64,000 nt of DNA from Candidatus Pelagibacter communis (GCF_001179945.1 NZ_CVSG01000075.1:42170-106169), one strand, 5' to 3'. Positions 37,778 to 47,964 are shown, counted from the stretch's first letter. Numbers and translations: made by a program. The notes: generated from the sequence alone by a model not told the origin.

Positions 37778-38855
37778 TTATTTGCAAAACCCCAATAAAT
37801 GTAAATAAGCTCAATGCAATGACAGGTGCCCAAATAGACAAGGGTAATGGAATTCTGTCAGTTTGACCTAAAGCAATTGATAAATCCTTAAAATAATAAA
37901 CCAAAACACTTATAATTAGGCCTAAAATTAAGAACTTTAAATTATCAGATTTTTTTAAAGTATTCATAGTCAAAATTGAGGCAATAGCTGTCATTAAAAA
38001 TAAAAAGAACGGCAGGACAAGCATAGTGTGCAAACTTCGATTTAAAAAACTTTTATTATAGCCATTATTTAAAAGTTTTTTATAATCTATAACTAATTCT
38101 AAAAAAGACATAGTATCGGAATTATTAAATAAGCTTGTTATTTTGTCGTAATTATAAATTGACTGGATGTAATGGGTGTTTTTTTTAGTTTTTTCAAAAA
38201 CTCCATTTACTAATTCAAAAATAATAACATCTTTTAATTCCCAATCATTTGTATTTATATCTACATTTTTTGCAAAAATTTTTTCATATAAATTGTATTT
38301 ATTATCAAAATGAAAAATAGTTACATCTACCAGTTTGAATCCCTCTGTTTTTCTTGCTGTAATCACCCTATCGACACCTGTTAAATTTTCTTTAATCCAC
38401 AAACCGTTATTATTAAACGTAACTAAATGATCAATATCACGAGCATATTGAGACTTTGTTTTTTCATAATATTTAACCATTGAAGAGGTTATTGGATTAA
38501 CAATTATCAAAATAAACCATCCTAAAATAAAAGATGTAAAAGCTAGAATAAAAAAAATCTTTAAATTGGAATATCCGTAAACCTTTAATGTAAGAAGATC
38601 TTTATTGTTTCTAATTTTAAGCATAAACCACATACTCGAAATAAATACTATAAAAGGTAAAAGCTTTAAGATCATACTTGGTACAAATATACTTGTAAGC
38701 ATTAATGGTGTTAAAAAACTAACGTTGTTATTTTTAAAAAATTCTATTTCCTCAAATAAATTTAAAATCATTCCAAAGCTATAAGTTATTAAAACACACA
38801 AAAAAAATGTTTTTAAAAAATTTTTAAGTATATAGTTGAAAAGGAGGTTCTTCAT
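37767..38855 (-). CDS. lptG: LPS export ABC transporter permease LptG
   Basis: The 362-residue protein has three N-terminal helices, a periplasmic beta-jellyroll (about residues 130-265) and three C-terminal helices, the YjgP/YjgQ layout. The sequence GLWIKENL and the coupling-helix region LLTLKVYGYSNLKIFF are typical of LptG. With LptF and the ATPase LptB it extracts LPS from the inner membrane. It overlaps lptD by 11 bases and lptF by four. Confidence 0.93.
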   Translation of the reverse strand: MKNLLFNYILKNFLKTFFLCVLITYSFGMILNLFEEIEFFKNNNVSFLTPLMLTSIFVPSMILKLLPFIVFISSMWFMLKIRNNKDLLTLKVYGYSNLKIFFILAFTSFILGWFILIIVNPITSSMVKYYEKTKSQYARDIDHLVTFNNNGLWIKENLTGVDRVITARKTEGFKLVDVTIFHFDNKYNLYEKIFAKNVDINTNDWELKDVIIFELVNGVFEKTKKNTHYIQSIYNYDKITSLFNNSDTMSFLELVIDYKKLLNNGYNKSFLNRSLHTMLVLPFFLFLMTAIASILTMNTLKKSDNLKFLILGLIISVLVYYFKDLSIALGQTDRIPLPLSIWAPVIALSLFTFIGVLQINEK

Positions 38856-39976
38856 GTAATTTTCGACTCCTTTGAAAATTTATAGTTTAAAAGGAAATAA
38901 AAAAATAAACTCAAGACAAAAGGCATTATCAGGTAAAATATTCTTAACAAGAAATTTAGCCCTGTGTACCTAATTAATAGTTCAGTCAATAATAAAATAA
39001 AAAAACCATAAATAAATATCGATATTTTATTAGAATAAATTCGTTGACTCTTGAGAAGTAAAAATGAACAGACTAACGCAACGACAGGAATATAAAATGG
39101 TAACACAACTCTTCTAATAAGAATTGGAAACATTTCTTTATTTATGTCCTCCTTGCAAATTTTGGCGTTTTGATTTTTAGAAATTAAACAAGAAATAAGC
39201 GTTAGTGTAGATGTTTCTTGTAACTTTGGTTGTTTAATTGTTGTTGTAACTAAATTACTTAAGTCAATGTTCAATTGTTCAAATTTAAGTATTTCTGTTT
39301 CTTCATTTGAACTTTTTGATGAAATAATTTGACCATTGAATAGAAACATTTTTCTTTCTTTTACTATTCCTTTTTCAGCTACAACCGTTGTATTTAATTC
39401 ATTTGAAATATTTGGTGATAAATTTTTAAGGTTTTTTCCTGTATCGTGTAAAAATATATTTTTAATTTCATTATTAATTTTTTTTTCAACAATAAATGTA
39501 AAACCTTTAAATGCGTCACTAAATTGTTGAGTTCTTATTGTAGGTAAAAAAGAATTAAATTGATCCTCGCTTAATAGCTGCCTCGATTTATTTAAAGCTA
39601 TTGGTGTCAAAAAAGTGGATAGGACAATATAAAAGAGAAGGACAATTACCGAAGTGAAGAACAATAAATTTACTACTTGTATCTTTTTTATTCCCGAGGT
39701 CCATAATATGACAAATTCACTATCTTCTAGATGTTTTAAAATAAAAATCACTACGGATAACAGAAAAGCTAATGGAATGAATTTAGGTGCTATTCCAAAA
39801 AGGTTTAAGAAAGAGTATTTGAAATATGTGGTCACAGGGTAACCGTTTTCTACTATTAAATCTAAAAAATTTACAGCTCTTACAGTTAGAGCAATAATTG
39901 ACAAGCCAAAAACAATAACTAAAAACGTCTTTATAATTTCTATAAAAAAATTTTGATAAATTTTGTTTTGAAGCAT
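38852..39976 (-). CDS. lptF: LPS export ABC transporter permease LptF
   Basis: The 374-residue protein shares the LptG layout: helices near residues 10-110, a jellyroll with FKGFTFIVEKKINNEIKNIF, then helices to the C-terminus. The coupling segment ILWTSGIKKIQVVNLL is diagnostic. I prefer the ATG at 39976 (MLQNKIYQNFF), where similarity to the family begins; an in-frame ATG at 40003 would add nine residues. First gene of the lptF-lptG-lptD-surA-pdxA-rsmA unit, about 130 bp from divergent pepA. Confidence 0.92.
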   Translation of the reverse strand: MLQNKIYQNFFIEIIKTFLVIVFGLSIIALTVRAVNFLDLIVENGYPVTTYFKYSFLNLFGIAPKFIPLAFLLSVVIFILKHLEDSEFVILWTSGIKKIQVVNLLFFTSVIVLLFYIVLSTFLTPIALNKSRQLLSEDQFNSFLPTIRTQQFSDAFKGFTFIVEKKINNEIKNIFLHDTGKNLKNLSPNISNELNTTVVAEKGIVKERKMFLFNGQIISSKSSNEETEILKFEQLNIDLSNLVTTTIKQPKLQETSTLTLISCLISKNQNAKICKEDINKEMFPILIRRVVLPFYIPVVALVCSFLLLKSQRIYSNKISIFIYGFFILLLTELLIRYTGLNFLLRIFYLIMPFVLSLFFYFLLNYKFSKESKIT

Positions 39977-40109
39977 AGGAAATATTGTATATAAATAAAG
40001 CATCCATAAAATAAATTCAACTAATGGTTTAAATATGACTAAATTTACATTGAAAATCTATATATTTGGACTTATATCACTGACACAAATAGGCTTTAAT
40101 TAAAAATAT

Positions 40110-41570
40110 ATGTCAACAAAAATTAATTATCTTAACTCAAACAAAAACAAATCCTTATCGTCTAATATTGTTTTATTTTCTAAAGAGAAATTCAAAATTA
40201 ATAATTTGAAAAAATATCTATCCAAATCTGAATTTATTTATATTGAAGATTTGCTTAAATCTTTTGACATCAAAAAAAATATTTTTGTTTTTGAGTCAAG
40301 CTCCAAAAGAAAAATTATTTTAATATCATTAAAAGATAACATGAAAACTTATGAAGTAGAAAACGTTGGAGCAGAATTTTATGGTCATGTTAATCAAGGG
40401 AAAAATAATGAATATTTTTTAATTTCAGATAGTTTAGATGATAAACAAAACAATTTTTTAGGTCATTTTTTACATGGTCTTAAATTAAAGTCTTACGAAT
40501 TTAAAAAATATAAAACAAAAAACGATAGTAAAAATATTTTAATAAACATTGTTGGAAATAAAAATAAGCCTTCGATACAAAATCAATTAAAATTTAAATC
40601 TTTAGAACAAGGAACTTTTTATGCTAGAGATTTAGTTTCTGAGCCAGGAAATGTTTTGCACCCAGATGAATACGCAAAAAGAATATCTTCTTTAAAAAAA
40701 GAAGGATTAAGAATAAACATCTATGATGAAAAAAAATTAAAAAAACTAGGTATGTATGCTCTGCTAGGCGTTGGTCAAGGGAGCACAAAAGGTTCTTATC
40801 TTATAACAATGGAGTGGAATGGTGCAAAAAACAATTCTAAACCTCTTGCGTTTGTAGGAAAAGGAGTTTGTTTTGACACGGGTGGTTACTCTCTTAAGCC
40901 TGCAAGATTTATGGAAGATATGACTTACGATATGGCAGGTTCAGCTACAGTAGTTGGCCTTATGAAAAATTTAGCACTTAGAAAAGCTAAAATAAATGCT
41001 GTAGGAGTAGTTGGTCTTGTAGAAAATATGGTGAGTGGAAACGCACAACGCCCTGGAGATATTGTTAAATCTTATAGTGGAAAAACAATTGAAATATTAA
41101 ATACAGATGCAGAGGGAAGATTAGTTTTAGCAGATGCCTTAACTTTTACTGAAAAGAAATTTAAACCAAAACTAATTGTTGATCTTGCTACTCTTACAGG
41201 CGCAATAATTGTCTGTTTAGGCTCTGAATATGCTGGTCTTTTCTCAAATGATAATAAATTATCTAAACAGCTTTTTGAAGCAGGCGAAAAGGTAAATGAA
41301 AAAGTCTGGAGAATGCCTTTACATAAAAATTACGATAAACTCATGGATTCTAAAAATGCAGATGTGCAAAACATAAACTATATTGGGGGCGCTGGCTCAA
41401 CTACTGCTGCCCAATTTTTGCAAAGATTTATTTTGAAAAATACTCCTTGGGCACATTTGGATATAGCAGGAATGGCATTTTCAAAATATGGAGGGGCTTT
41501 AAATTCTGGTGGTGCAACAGGATTTGGTGTGAGGTTATTAAATCAATTTGTTGAAGACAATTATGAGTAG
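40110..41570 (+). CDS. pepA: Leucyl aminopeptidase (M17)
   Basis: The 486-residue hexameric metallo-exopeptidase removes N-terminal residues from peptides and in some bacteria also binds DNA. The catalytic C-terminal domain shows GKGVCFDTGGYSLKPA with the metal Lys and Asp, GLVENMVSG and the signature NTDAEGRLVLAD with catalytic Arg. The N-terminal macro-like domain is divergent. In many proteobacteria holC follows; here ndk follows directly and overlaps the stop by eight bases. Confidence 0.95.
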   Translation: MSTKINYLNSNKNKSLSSNIVLFSKEKFKINNLKKYLSKSEFIYIEDLLKSFDIKKNIFVFESSSKRKIILISLKDNMKTYEVENVGAEFYGHVNQGKNNEYFLISDSLDDKQNNFLGHFLHGLKLKSYEFKKYKTKNDSKNILINIVGNKNKPSIQNQLKFKSLEQGTFYARDLVSEPGNVLHPDEYAKRISSLKKEGLRINIYDEKKLKKLGMYALLGVGQGSTKGSYLITMEWNGAKNNSKPLAFVGKGVCFDTGGYSLKPARFMEDMTYDMAGSATVVGLMKNLALRKAKINAVGVVGLVENMVSGNAQRPGDIVKSYSGKTIEILNTDAEGRLVLADALTFTEKKFKPKLIVDLATLTGAIIVCLGSEYAGLFSNDNKLSKQLFEAGEKVNEKVWRMPLHKNYDKLMDSKNADVQNINYIGGAGSTTAAQFLQRFILKNTPWAHLDIAGMAFSKYGGALNSGGATGFGVRLLNQFVEDNYE

Positions 41571-41973
41571 TACTGAGCAAACATTATCAATTATAAAACC
41601 TGATGCTGTAGAGAGAAATTTAGTCGAGAAAATAAAAGAAATCTTTAAAAAAAATAATTTAGTTATCAAAGATAGTAAAAAAATCCAGATTTCTAAAGAG
41701 GAAGCTGCAGACTTTTACAAAGTTCATCAATCTAAGCCATTTTATGATCAACTATGCACTTATTTGTCATCAGGTCCAATAGTAGTAATGATTTTGCAAG
41801 GAGAAAATGCAGTAATATTAAACAGAGAGCTGATGGGAGCTACAAATCCAAAAGAGGCTAAAGAAAATACCATAAGAAAGTTATATGGAATATCAATTGA
41901 TAAAAATTCTGTTCACGGTTCAGACTCAAACTCTAATGCAAAAAAAGAAATAGATTTTTTTTTTAAACATTAA
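41563..41973 (+). CDS. ndk: Nucleoside diphosphate kinase
   Basis: The 136-residue enzyme equilibrates nucleoside di- and triphosphates through a phospho-His. It shows TLSIIKPDAVERN at the N-terminus, VVMILQGENAV, GATNPKEA and the active-site His in NSVHGSDS. The ATG at 41563 gives the normal N-terminus; the longer frame from a TTG at 41548 adds five non-conserved residues. The stop shares TTAA with purN on the other strand. Confidence 0.96.
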   Translation: MSSTEQTLSIIKPDAVERNLVEKIKEIFKKNNLVIKDSKKIQISKEEAADFYKVHQSKPFYDQLCTYLSSGPIVVMILQGENAVILNRELMGATNPKEAKENTIRKLYGISIDKNSVHGSDSNSNAKKEIDFFFKH

Positions 41974-42533
41974 TAATTTTGAAAAATTTTTATAATTGAC
42001 TCAGGAAACACTGAATATTCTAACTTTTGTGTTTTTTGCCTTAATGTTTCTTCATTATCAGATGGATCAATAAAAAAAAACCTCTGAGAAATTATTTTTC
42101 CATTATCTAATTTTTCATCTACAAAATGAACTGTACAACCTGTTTTTTTCTCTTTATGTTTTAAAATTTTAGAAAACGTGTTTAAGCCTTTAAATTTTGG
42201 CAAAAGAGAGGGGTGAATATTTATTACTTTTTTTCCAAAATTTCTTAAAAATTTTTTTGACAATATTTTCATGTATCCAGCTAAACAAATTATAGAAATA
42301 TTGCGTTTTTTAAGATCTTGAAGCAAATAATTTTCAAAATTTTGAGATTTTGTATTTATGATTAAATACGGAATAAAATTTTTCTTGGCATGCAATACTC
42401 CCAAAGCTTTCTTTTTGTTACTTACTACTAATTTGATTGAAATAGGAAAGCTATAATCCCTAGATCTGTTTATCAAATTTTTTAAATTTGAACCTTTCCC
42501 AGATATAAAAATACATGCATTTTTTTTTACCAT
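41970..42533 (-). CDS. purN: Phosphoribosylglycinamide formyltransferase PurN
   Basis: The folate-dependent enzyme formylates GAR in purine synthesis. The 187-residue protein shows FISGKGSNLKNLI, the catalytic Asn/His stretch in KVINIHPSLLPKFKGL, ICLAGYMKIL and GCTVHFVDEKLDNG, with the Asp in the last motif. It overlaps purM by seven bases, giving the usual purM-purN pair. Confidence 0.95.
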   Translation of the reverse strand: MVKKNACIFISGKGSNLKNLINRSRDYSFPISIKLVVSNKKKALGVLHAKKNFIPYLIINTKSQNFENYLLQDLKKRNISIICLAGYMKILSKKFLRNFGKKVINIHPSLLPKFKGLNTFSKILKHKEKKTGCTVHFVDEKLDNGKIISQRFFFIDPSDNEETLRQKTQKLEYSVFPESIIKIFQNY

Positions 42534-43555
42534 TTTAAATTCTTATAGAGACTAACCTTTTTTTTATTTCTTGAAATATATCCAATTTCGTAAGGGAGAA
42601 AATTTTTAGAAAAATTTTTTCTAATTTTAGCGACATTTTTCTTTGGTGTGATAACACAAAATCCTATACCACAATTAAAAGTTTTTAACATTTCAGCATC
42701 AGAGATATTTTTCTTTTTAAGCCATTTAAAAATTTTAGGGATTTTAATTTTAGATAAATCAATGTTCAAGCTTAGCTTTTCTGGAATCGATCTAATTAAA
42801 TTTTCAATAAGCCCACCACCAGTTATATGAGCTGCAGACGAAATTAAATTATTTTTAGTCAAATTCAAAATTTCTTGAGAATAAATTTTAGTTGGTTTTA
42901 ATAATTCATTTTTAATACTTTTATCAATTTTATTTTCACCTAGGATTTTTCTGACTAGAGAATATCCATTAGAATGAATACCATTTGACGGTATACCTAA
43001 AACTACATCTTTATTTTTTACGTTTTTTTTATTTAAAATTTTTTTTTTTGAAACTATCCCAACACTGAATCCAGCTAAATCAAATTTATCCTTTGAATAA
43101 ACACCTGGCATCTCTGCTGTCTCGCCACCAATTAATTTACAATTTGAAATTTCACAACCACGAAAAATACCATTTAAAATTTTCTTTGCTTTATTAATTT
43201 CGAGTTTACCTACTGCAATATAATCCAGGAAAAAAAGTGGCTTAGCACCTTGCACAACTAAATCATTCACACACATTGCAACTAAATCAATGCCTATTGT
43301 ATCGAATTTTTTAAATTTGTTGGCTAACTCAATCTTAGTTCCCACCCCATCGGTACATGAGACAATTACTGGGTCTTTAATTTTACTTTTACTAATATCG
43401 TATAGGGAGCCAAAGCCCCCAATAAGATCTTTATCTAAATAATTATTCCTTTTTTTGACATTTTTTTTTGATATTTTTGATATGTGTTTAACCAATTTAT
43501 TAGCTAATGAAATATTTACACCACTTTTTTTGTAACTATTTTGTATTTTTTTCAT
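42527..43555 (-). CDS. purM: Phosphoribosylformylglycinamidine cyclo-ligase
   Basis: PurM closes the imidazole ring to make AIR. The 342-residue protein shows YKKSGVNISLANKLV, IVSCTDGVGTKIELA, GIDLVAMCVNDLVVQGAKPLFFLDY, LIGGETAEMPGVY and ITGGGLIENL. Only 25 bp separate its start codon from the divergent DUF2066 gene, so promoters must overlap or lie in coding DNA. Confidence 0.97.
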   Translation of the reverse strand: MKKIQNSYKKSGVNISLANKLVKHISKISKKNVKKRNNYLDKDLIGGFGSLYDISKSKIKDPVIVSCTDGVGTKIELANKFKKFDTIGIDLVAMCVNDLVVQGAKPLFFLDYIAVGKLEINKAKKILNGIFRGCEISNCKLIGGETAEMPGVYSKDKFDLAGFSVGIVSKKKILNKKNVKNKDVVLGIPSNGIHSNGYSLVRKILGENKIDKSIKNELLKPTKIYSQEILNLTKNNLISSAAHITGGGLIENLIRSIPEKLSLNIDLSKIKIPKIFKWLKKKNISDAEMLKTFNCGIGFCVITPKKNVAKIRKNFSKNFLPYEIGYISRNKKKVSLYKNLKW

Positions 43556-43580
43556 TAGTAAAAATGATATTTAAACTTAA

Positions 43581-44624
43581 ATGAGTTATTATAAAATTTC
43601 TTTCATTATTTTAATTATTTTTCTTAAAACTGGAAATGTTTTATCATTAGAAAATATTTTTAATGTTAATAATATTGAAATTGCGAAAAAGTCAAATAAT
43701 TCTAATGATGATTTAGCCAATAAAGCAATTAAAAAGGGATTTGAGGAACTCTTAGAAAAGATACTTTTAGATAAAGATATAAAAAAAATATCAGAATTGG
43801 AATTTTCTAAAATTAAAGAATTAGTGTCATACTACCAAATTGCCAATGAGACGAAAAATAGTGACAAAGAAAAAGTTAATTTTAATATTTTTTTTGATAA
43901 AGATAAATTACATTCACTGTTTTCTAACAAGAGTATTTCTTACTCAGATATTTCCGATAAAGAATTATATTTATTACCTGTAATATTAAAAAAAAACGAG
44001 ATAATAATTTATAATAATAATTATTTTTACGATTATTGGAATAAGATATATCAATCTGAACTTATTGAATTTATTTTACCGATTGAAAATATTGAAGTGA
44101 TTCAAAATATAAGTGTTAACAAAGAAAATTTATATGGAATTGACCTTCAAATTTTATTTAAAGAGTATGAAAATAAAAATTTAGCCTTAGTATTAATCGA
44201 AGATATTGGATCAAATGAGAAAAAAATTTATTTAAGAACAAAGATAATAAATAAAAAAATTGATAAAACAATTAAAATTAAAAAAGGCGCAAATACTGAA
44301 AAATTTAATGATGAAATCATTAAAGTAATTAGTAAGGAATTGATTAATGTTATTAAGTCTCAAAATTTAATAGATGTAAGAACTCCTTCTTTCTTAAATG
44401 CAAGACTAATAACTAATAAAAAAAATAATTTGGTAGAATTAAATAATAGGCTACAAAATCTAGATACCGTTGATGGAATATTTGTTCAGGAATTTAATAA
44501 CAAATATGTGCTATTAAAGATAAGATATTTAGGTAAATTAGATAAAATTATTAATCAACTTAAACAACAAAATATTATGCTTGAATTTACTAACGATCAA
44601 TGGAATTTGAAAATTAAAAAATGA
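43581..44624 (+). CDS. DUF2066-like envelope protein
   Basis: The 347-residue protein has a signal-peptide-like N-terminus (YKISFIILIIFLKTGNVLS) and no other membrane segment. Position between purM and hda, with ATGA overlap to hda, and the internal pattern (a GFEELLEKIL helix early, DLQILFKEY, and a C-terminal region of beta strands) fit the DUF2066 family found at this locus in alphaproteobacteria. Function is not known. It would be exported while its operon partner acts in replication control, so the link may be only transcriptional. Confidence 0.65.
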   Translation: MSYYKISFIILIIFLKTGNVLSLENIFNVNNIEIAKKSNNSNDDLANKAIKKGFEELLEKILLDKDIKKISELEFSKIKELVSYYQIANETKNSDKEKVNFNIFFDKDKLHSLFSNKSISYSDISDKELYLLPVILKKNEIIIYNNNYFYDYWNKIYQSELIEFILPIENIEVIQNISVNKENLYGIDLQILFKEYENKNLALVLIEDIGSNEKKIYLRTKIINKKIDKTIKIKKGANTEKFNDEIIKVISKELINVIKSQNLIDVRTPSFLNARLITNKKNNLVELNNRLQNLDTVDGIFVQEFNNKYVLLKIRYLGKLDKIINQLKQQNIMLEFTNDQWNLKIKK

Positions 44625-45277
44625 GTCAGTTAACATTTAAATTTCCATTTAAAAAAAAATATTTTGAGCAAGATTTTTTTGTTTCAAGTAATAATTTTTC
44701 TGCGTACAAGCTAATTGAAAGTTGGCCAAATTGGCCAGGTAATTGGCTGAACGTGTATGGAGCATCAGGTTCAGGTAAAACTCATTTATCTAAAATACTA
44801 GAAAAAAAAATTGAAAAAATTATAGTTCTAGATGAAAGTAAGCTTGATAATACAGTTGTTTCTGGACTTAATAAAAGCGAGTGCTTAATCATTGATGATT
44901 TTAAAAATAAAATTGATGATAAATTATTTTATTCTTTGTTGAATCATTCAAAACAATTAAATAACTATATTTTAGTAAATAGCTTTAAACCTTTAAATAA
45001 ATTCAATTTTACATTAAATGACTTGAAATCGAGAATTGGTAGCTTTATAAATATTGGAATAGATCTTCCACCAGATGATTTATTGCATGTTATAATTTCA
45101 AAATCTTTCTCGGAGAAACAAATAACCATTAGTCCAAAAATTTCTGATTATATTGTAAAAAATGTTGAGAGATCTTATGATAAAATGTTCAAATTTCTTA
45201 AAGATGTTGATGATTTGTCTTTATCTTCTGGAAAATCAATAAATATTAATCTAATAAAAAAAGTACTAAATAAATGA
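44621..45277 (+). CDS. hda: DnaA-homologue Hda, regulator of replication initiation
   Basis: Hda with the DNA clamp stimulates ATP hydrolysis by DnaA and so blocks re-initiation. The 218-residue protein begins SQLTFKFPF, which contains a clamp-binding-like Q-x-x-x-F segment, followed by an AAA+ domain with a complete Walker A (NVYGASGSGKTHLSK) and a Walker B region (ECLIIDDF). It lacks the DNA-binding domain IV of DnaA. It overlaps the upstream gene and aspS by four bases each. Presence in a streamlined genome underlines its importance in Alphaproteobacteria. Confidence 0.88.
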   Translation: MSQLTFKFPFKKKYFEQDFFVSSNNFSAYKLIESWPNWPGNWLNVYGASGSGKTHLSKILEKKIEKIIVLDESKLDNTVVSGLNKSECLIIDDFKNKIDDKLFYSLLNHSKQLNNYILVNSFKPLNKFNFTLNDLKSRIGSFINIGIDLPPDDLLHVIISKSFSEKQITISPKISDYIVKNVERSYDKMFKFLKDVDDLSLSSGKSININLIKKVLNK

Positions 45278-47061
45278 ATAAATTTAGAACACATAATTGT
45301 TCAGAGATAAGTGAAAAAGATCTCAATAAAAATGTAACAATTTCTGGATGGCTTCATAGAAGAAGAGATCACGGAAATTTAATTTTTATTGATATCAGAG
45401 ACCATTATGGAATCACCCAATGTGTAACAGAAAATAATAATAAATTTTTTTCAATTTTAGAAAAGATTAAACCTGAGTCAGTACTTAAAATAACTGGAAA
45501 AGTAATCAAAAGAGAAAAAGGAACAGAAAACTTGGAATTAAAAACTGGAAAAATAGAGATACAAATTCATGGTTTAGAAATTTTATCGAATGCAAAAGAA
45601 TTACCCATCCCAGTATTTGGTGAACAAGAGTATCCTGAAGAAATAAGACTTAAATATAGGTTCTTAGATTTAAGGCGAGAAGAGATGCATAAAAATATAG
45701 TACTTAGATCTAATGTAATTTCATTTATAAGATCAGAAATGTTAAAGTTAGGTTTTTTAGAATATCAAACCCCAATTTTGACATCCTCAAGTCCTGAGGG
45801 AGCTAGAGATTTTTTGGTACCAAGTAGGTTAAATCCTGGTAAGTTTTATGCTTTACCACAAGCTCCTCAGCAATTTAAGCAATTGGTAATGGTCTCTGGT
45901 TTTGATAAATATTTTCAAATAGCTCCATGTTTTAGAGATGAGGATGCCAGGGCCGATAGAAGTCCTGGAGAGTTTTATCAACTCGATTTAGAAATGTCAT
46001 TTGTAGAGCAGGAAGATGTATTTAAAGTTGTAGAAAAGCTTTTTGTAAATTTATTTAAAAAATTTTCTTCAAAAAAAATACTATCAGAAGAATTTCCGAG
46101 AATTTCTTATAAAGATTCAATGTTAAGATATGGTACAGATAAACCTGATTTAAGAAATCCTTTAATCATCCAGGATGTGACTAATATTTTTGAAAGAGAC
46201 GATGTAAAGTTTGATATTTTTAAAAAACTTGTGAAATCTGGATCTAAGGTCAGGGCAATTGTTACAAAAAACACAAAAAATAAATCAAGAAGTTTTTTTG
46301 ACAATATTGATAAATGGGCTAAAGAACAGGGAGCATCTGGATTAGCATATTTTACTTTAGAAAAAGACAAAAAAATTTCTGCTAAAGGTCCTGTGGGTAA
46401 ATTTTTTAGTGAGGATGCACTCATAACAATTCAATCACAGTGTGAAGCAAAAATAGGGGATAGTATATTTTTTGCTTGCGGCAAACAAAATGAAGTAGAA
46501 AAAATTTTATCTCTAGCAAGAAATAAAATAGCACAAGATTTGGAAATTATAGAAGAGAATGTCTTTTCATTTTGTTGGATCGTAGATTATCCAATGTTTG
46601 AGAAAGATGAAAAAACAAATAAAATTGTTTTCAGTCATAATCCTTTCTCTATGCCACAAGGAGATATAAAAAGTATGAATTTTGATAAACCTTTAGAAAT
46701 TAAAGCTTATCAGTATGATATTGTATGTAATGGAGTAGAACTGTCGTCAGGAGCAATAAGAAATCATATACCCGAGTTAATGTACAAGTTGTTTTCTATT
46801 GTTGGGTACAATGAAAAGGATGTAAAAGAAAAATTTAGTGGAATGATTAATGCTTTAAGTTATGGCGCACCACCTCACGGAGGGATTGCGCCCGGTATAG
46901 ATAGAATAGTAATGTTACTAGCTAACAAAAATAATATTAGAGAAGTAACATTATTTCCTATGAATCAAAATGCACAAGATTTGATGATGTCTGCTCCCTC
47001 AAATGTTGAGACTAAACAGCTAAAAGAACTTGGTATAAAATTGGATATTAAGAAAAACTAA
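45274..47061 (+). CDS. aspS: Aspartyl-tRNA synthetase, bacterial type
   Basis: The 595-residue class II synthetase has the OB-fold anticodon domain ([21 protein letters not shown]), motif 2 [25 protein letters not shown], the bacterial GAD insertion (about residues 285-420) and motif 3 [19 protein letters not shown]. Whether it also charges tRNA-Asn cannot be told from sequence by eye. The gene ends against the TSCPD gene, sharing CTAA as stop codons. Confidence 0.97.
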   Translation: MNKFRTHNCSEISEKDLNKNVTISGWLHRRRDHGNLIFIDIRDHYGITQCVTENNNKFFSILEKIKPESVLKITGKVIKREKGTENLELKTGKIEIQIHGLEILSNAKELPIPVFGEQEYPEEIRLKYRFLDLRREEMHKNIVLRSNVISFIRSEMLKLGFLEYQTPILTSSSPEGARDFLVPSRLNPGKFYALPQAPQQFKQLVMVSGFDKYFQIAPCFRDEDARADRSPGEFYQLDLEMSFVEQEDVFKVVEKLFVNLFKKFSSKKILSEEFPRISYKDSMLRYGTDKPDLRNPLIIQDVTNIFERDDVKFDIFKKLVKSGSKVRAIVTKNTKNKSRSFFDNIDKWAKEQGASGLAYFTLEKDKKISAKGPVGKFFSEDALITIQSQCEAKIGDSIFFACGKQNEVEKILSLARNKIAQDLEIIEENVFSFCWIVDYPMFEKDEKTNKIVFSHNPFSMPQGDIKSMNFDKPLEIKAYQYDIVCNGVELSSGAIRNHIPELMYKLFSIVGYNEKDVKEKFSGMINALSYGAPPHGGIAPGIDRIVMLLANKNNIREVTLFPMNQNAQDLMMSAPSNVETKQLKELGIKLDIKKN

Positions 47062-47864
47062 TTTTTAGTTTTTAAATTGATTCTAACATCTGAGAGATCT
47101 ATCAATTTTTCTTCTAAGTTGCTTCTCACAAAACCTTTTGAGGTGATATTTTTGACTATTTTTAAAAATTTATCGTCAGTATTTTCATTTAGAACAGCTT
47201 TAGAACTTGCTATCGATGGTGTGTGAGCAAGTTCCTCTTTACCTAAATAAGAAATCGCTAACTCTCTGAAAACATAATCTAAAATTGACGATGCACTTAA
47301 GATCCTGTCATTTCCAACAACGTTTCCAGAAGGTTCGAATTTTGTGTCAATAAAAGCATCGACATACTCATCCAAAGGAACTCCATACTGTAATCCAAGC
47401 GAAATAGCTATAGCAAAGTTATTCATCATCGCTTTAACTAATTCACCTTCTTTATTGGTGTCTATAAATATTTCACCAATTTTACCGTCATCATATTCTC
47501 CAGTATGAAGATAAACTTTATGATCTCCTATTTGCGCTTTTTGAATATAACCTTTTCTTCTATCTGGCATTTTGAATCTTGTATTATTTTTTTGTTTAAT
47601 ATTAATGTTCTCTATTGTTTTTTTGCTAATATTTCCTGAAATTTTTTTAGAAATTGTGGTATCAACCTTCACATTTTCATTTTTGGTCTCTTTTTTTTCA
47701 CCAATTTTTTTTGTTTTCCTATTATTTAATTTAACGTCAATTATTTCAACGTTTCCATCATTTCTTTCATCTATTTTAGATAGTTCTTTATCGTTTAGAT
47801 CACTCAAAGTATGAACTGTTTTAAAAGTACAAGTATAATAAGTTTCAACAATGAATTTTTTCAT
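47058..47864 (-). CDS. Free-standing NrdJ C-terminal (TSCPD)-like protein, 268 aa
   Basis: Residues about 100-215 match the C-terminal region of vitamin B12-dependent (class II) ribonucleotide reductase Nrd[72 protein letters not shown] and [16 protein letters not shown]. No catalytic barrel precedes it. Residues 1-55 form a separate N-terminal segment, then comes a Lys-rich linker to about 97. Split class II reductases (nrdJa/nrdJb) are known in Pseudomonas, so this could be a partner subunit, a regulator of another reductase, or a remnant turned to other use. No nrd gene lies in the window. It is divergent from the NDUFA12-like gene with an inverted repeat between them. Confidence 0.75.
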   Translation of the reverse strand: MKKFIVETYYTCTFKTVHTLSDLNDKELSKIDERNDGNVEIIDVKLNNRKTKKIGEKKETKNENVKVDTTISKKISGNISKKTIENINIKQKNNTRFKMPDRRKGYIQKAQIGDHKVYLHTGEYDDGKIGEIFIDTNKEGELVKAMMNNFAIAISLGLQYGVPLDEYVDAFIDTKFEPSGNVVGNDRILSASSILDYVFRELAISYLGKEELAHTPSIASSKAVLNENTDDKFLKIVKNITSKGFVRSNLEEKLIDLSDVRINLKTKN

Positions 47865-47906
47865 AATATATTGGAATCTATCTGTTTAAGATATATATTA
47901 ATACTT

Positions 47907-47937
47907 AGAAGTGTCTATTATTATATTATACACTTCT
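47907..47937. promoter_or_regulatory. Inverted repeat between the TSCPD and NDUFA12-like genes
   Basis: AGAAGTGT (47907-47914) and ACACTTCT (47930-47937) form a perfect 8-bp inverted repeat with a 15-nt AT-rich spacer, followed by ACAC-N9-GTGT overlapping the right arm. It lies 28 bp before the NDUFA12-like start and 43 bp before the TSCPD start, where an operator for either promoter could act. The ACAC/GTGT arms recall NrdR boxes, but the spacing is one base too long. Confidence 0.4.
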
Positions 47938-47964
47938 TAATTGTGTGGATTTTAAATTTCAAAT

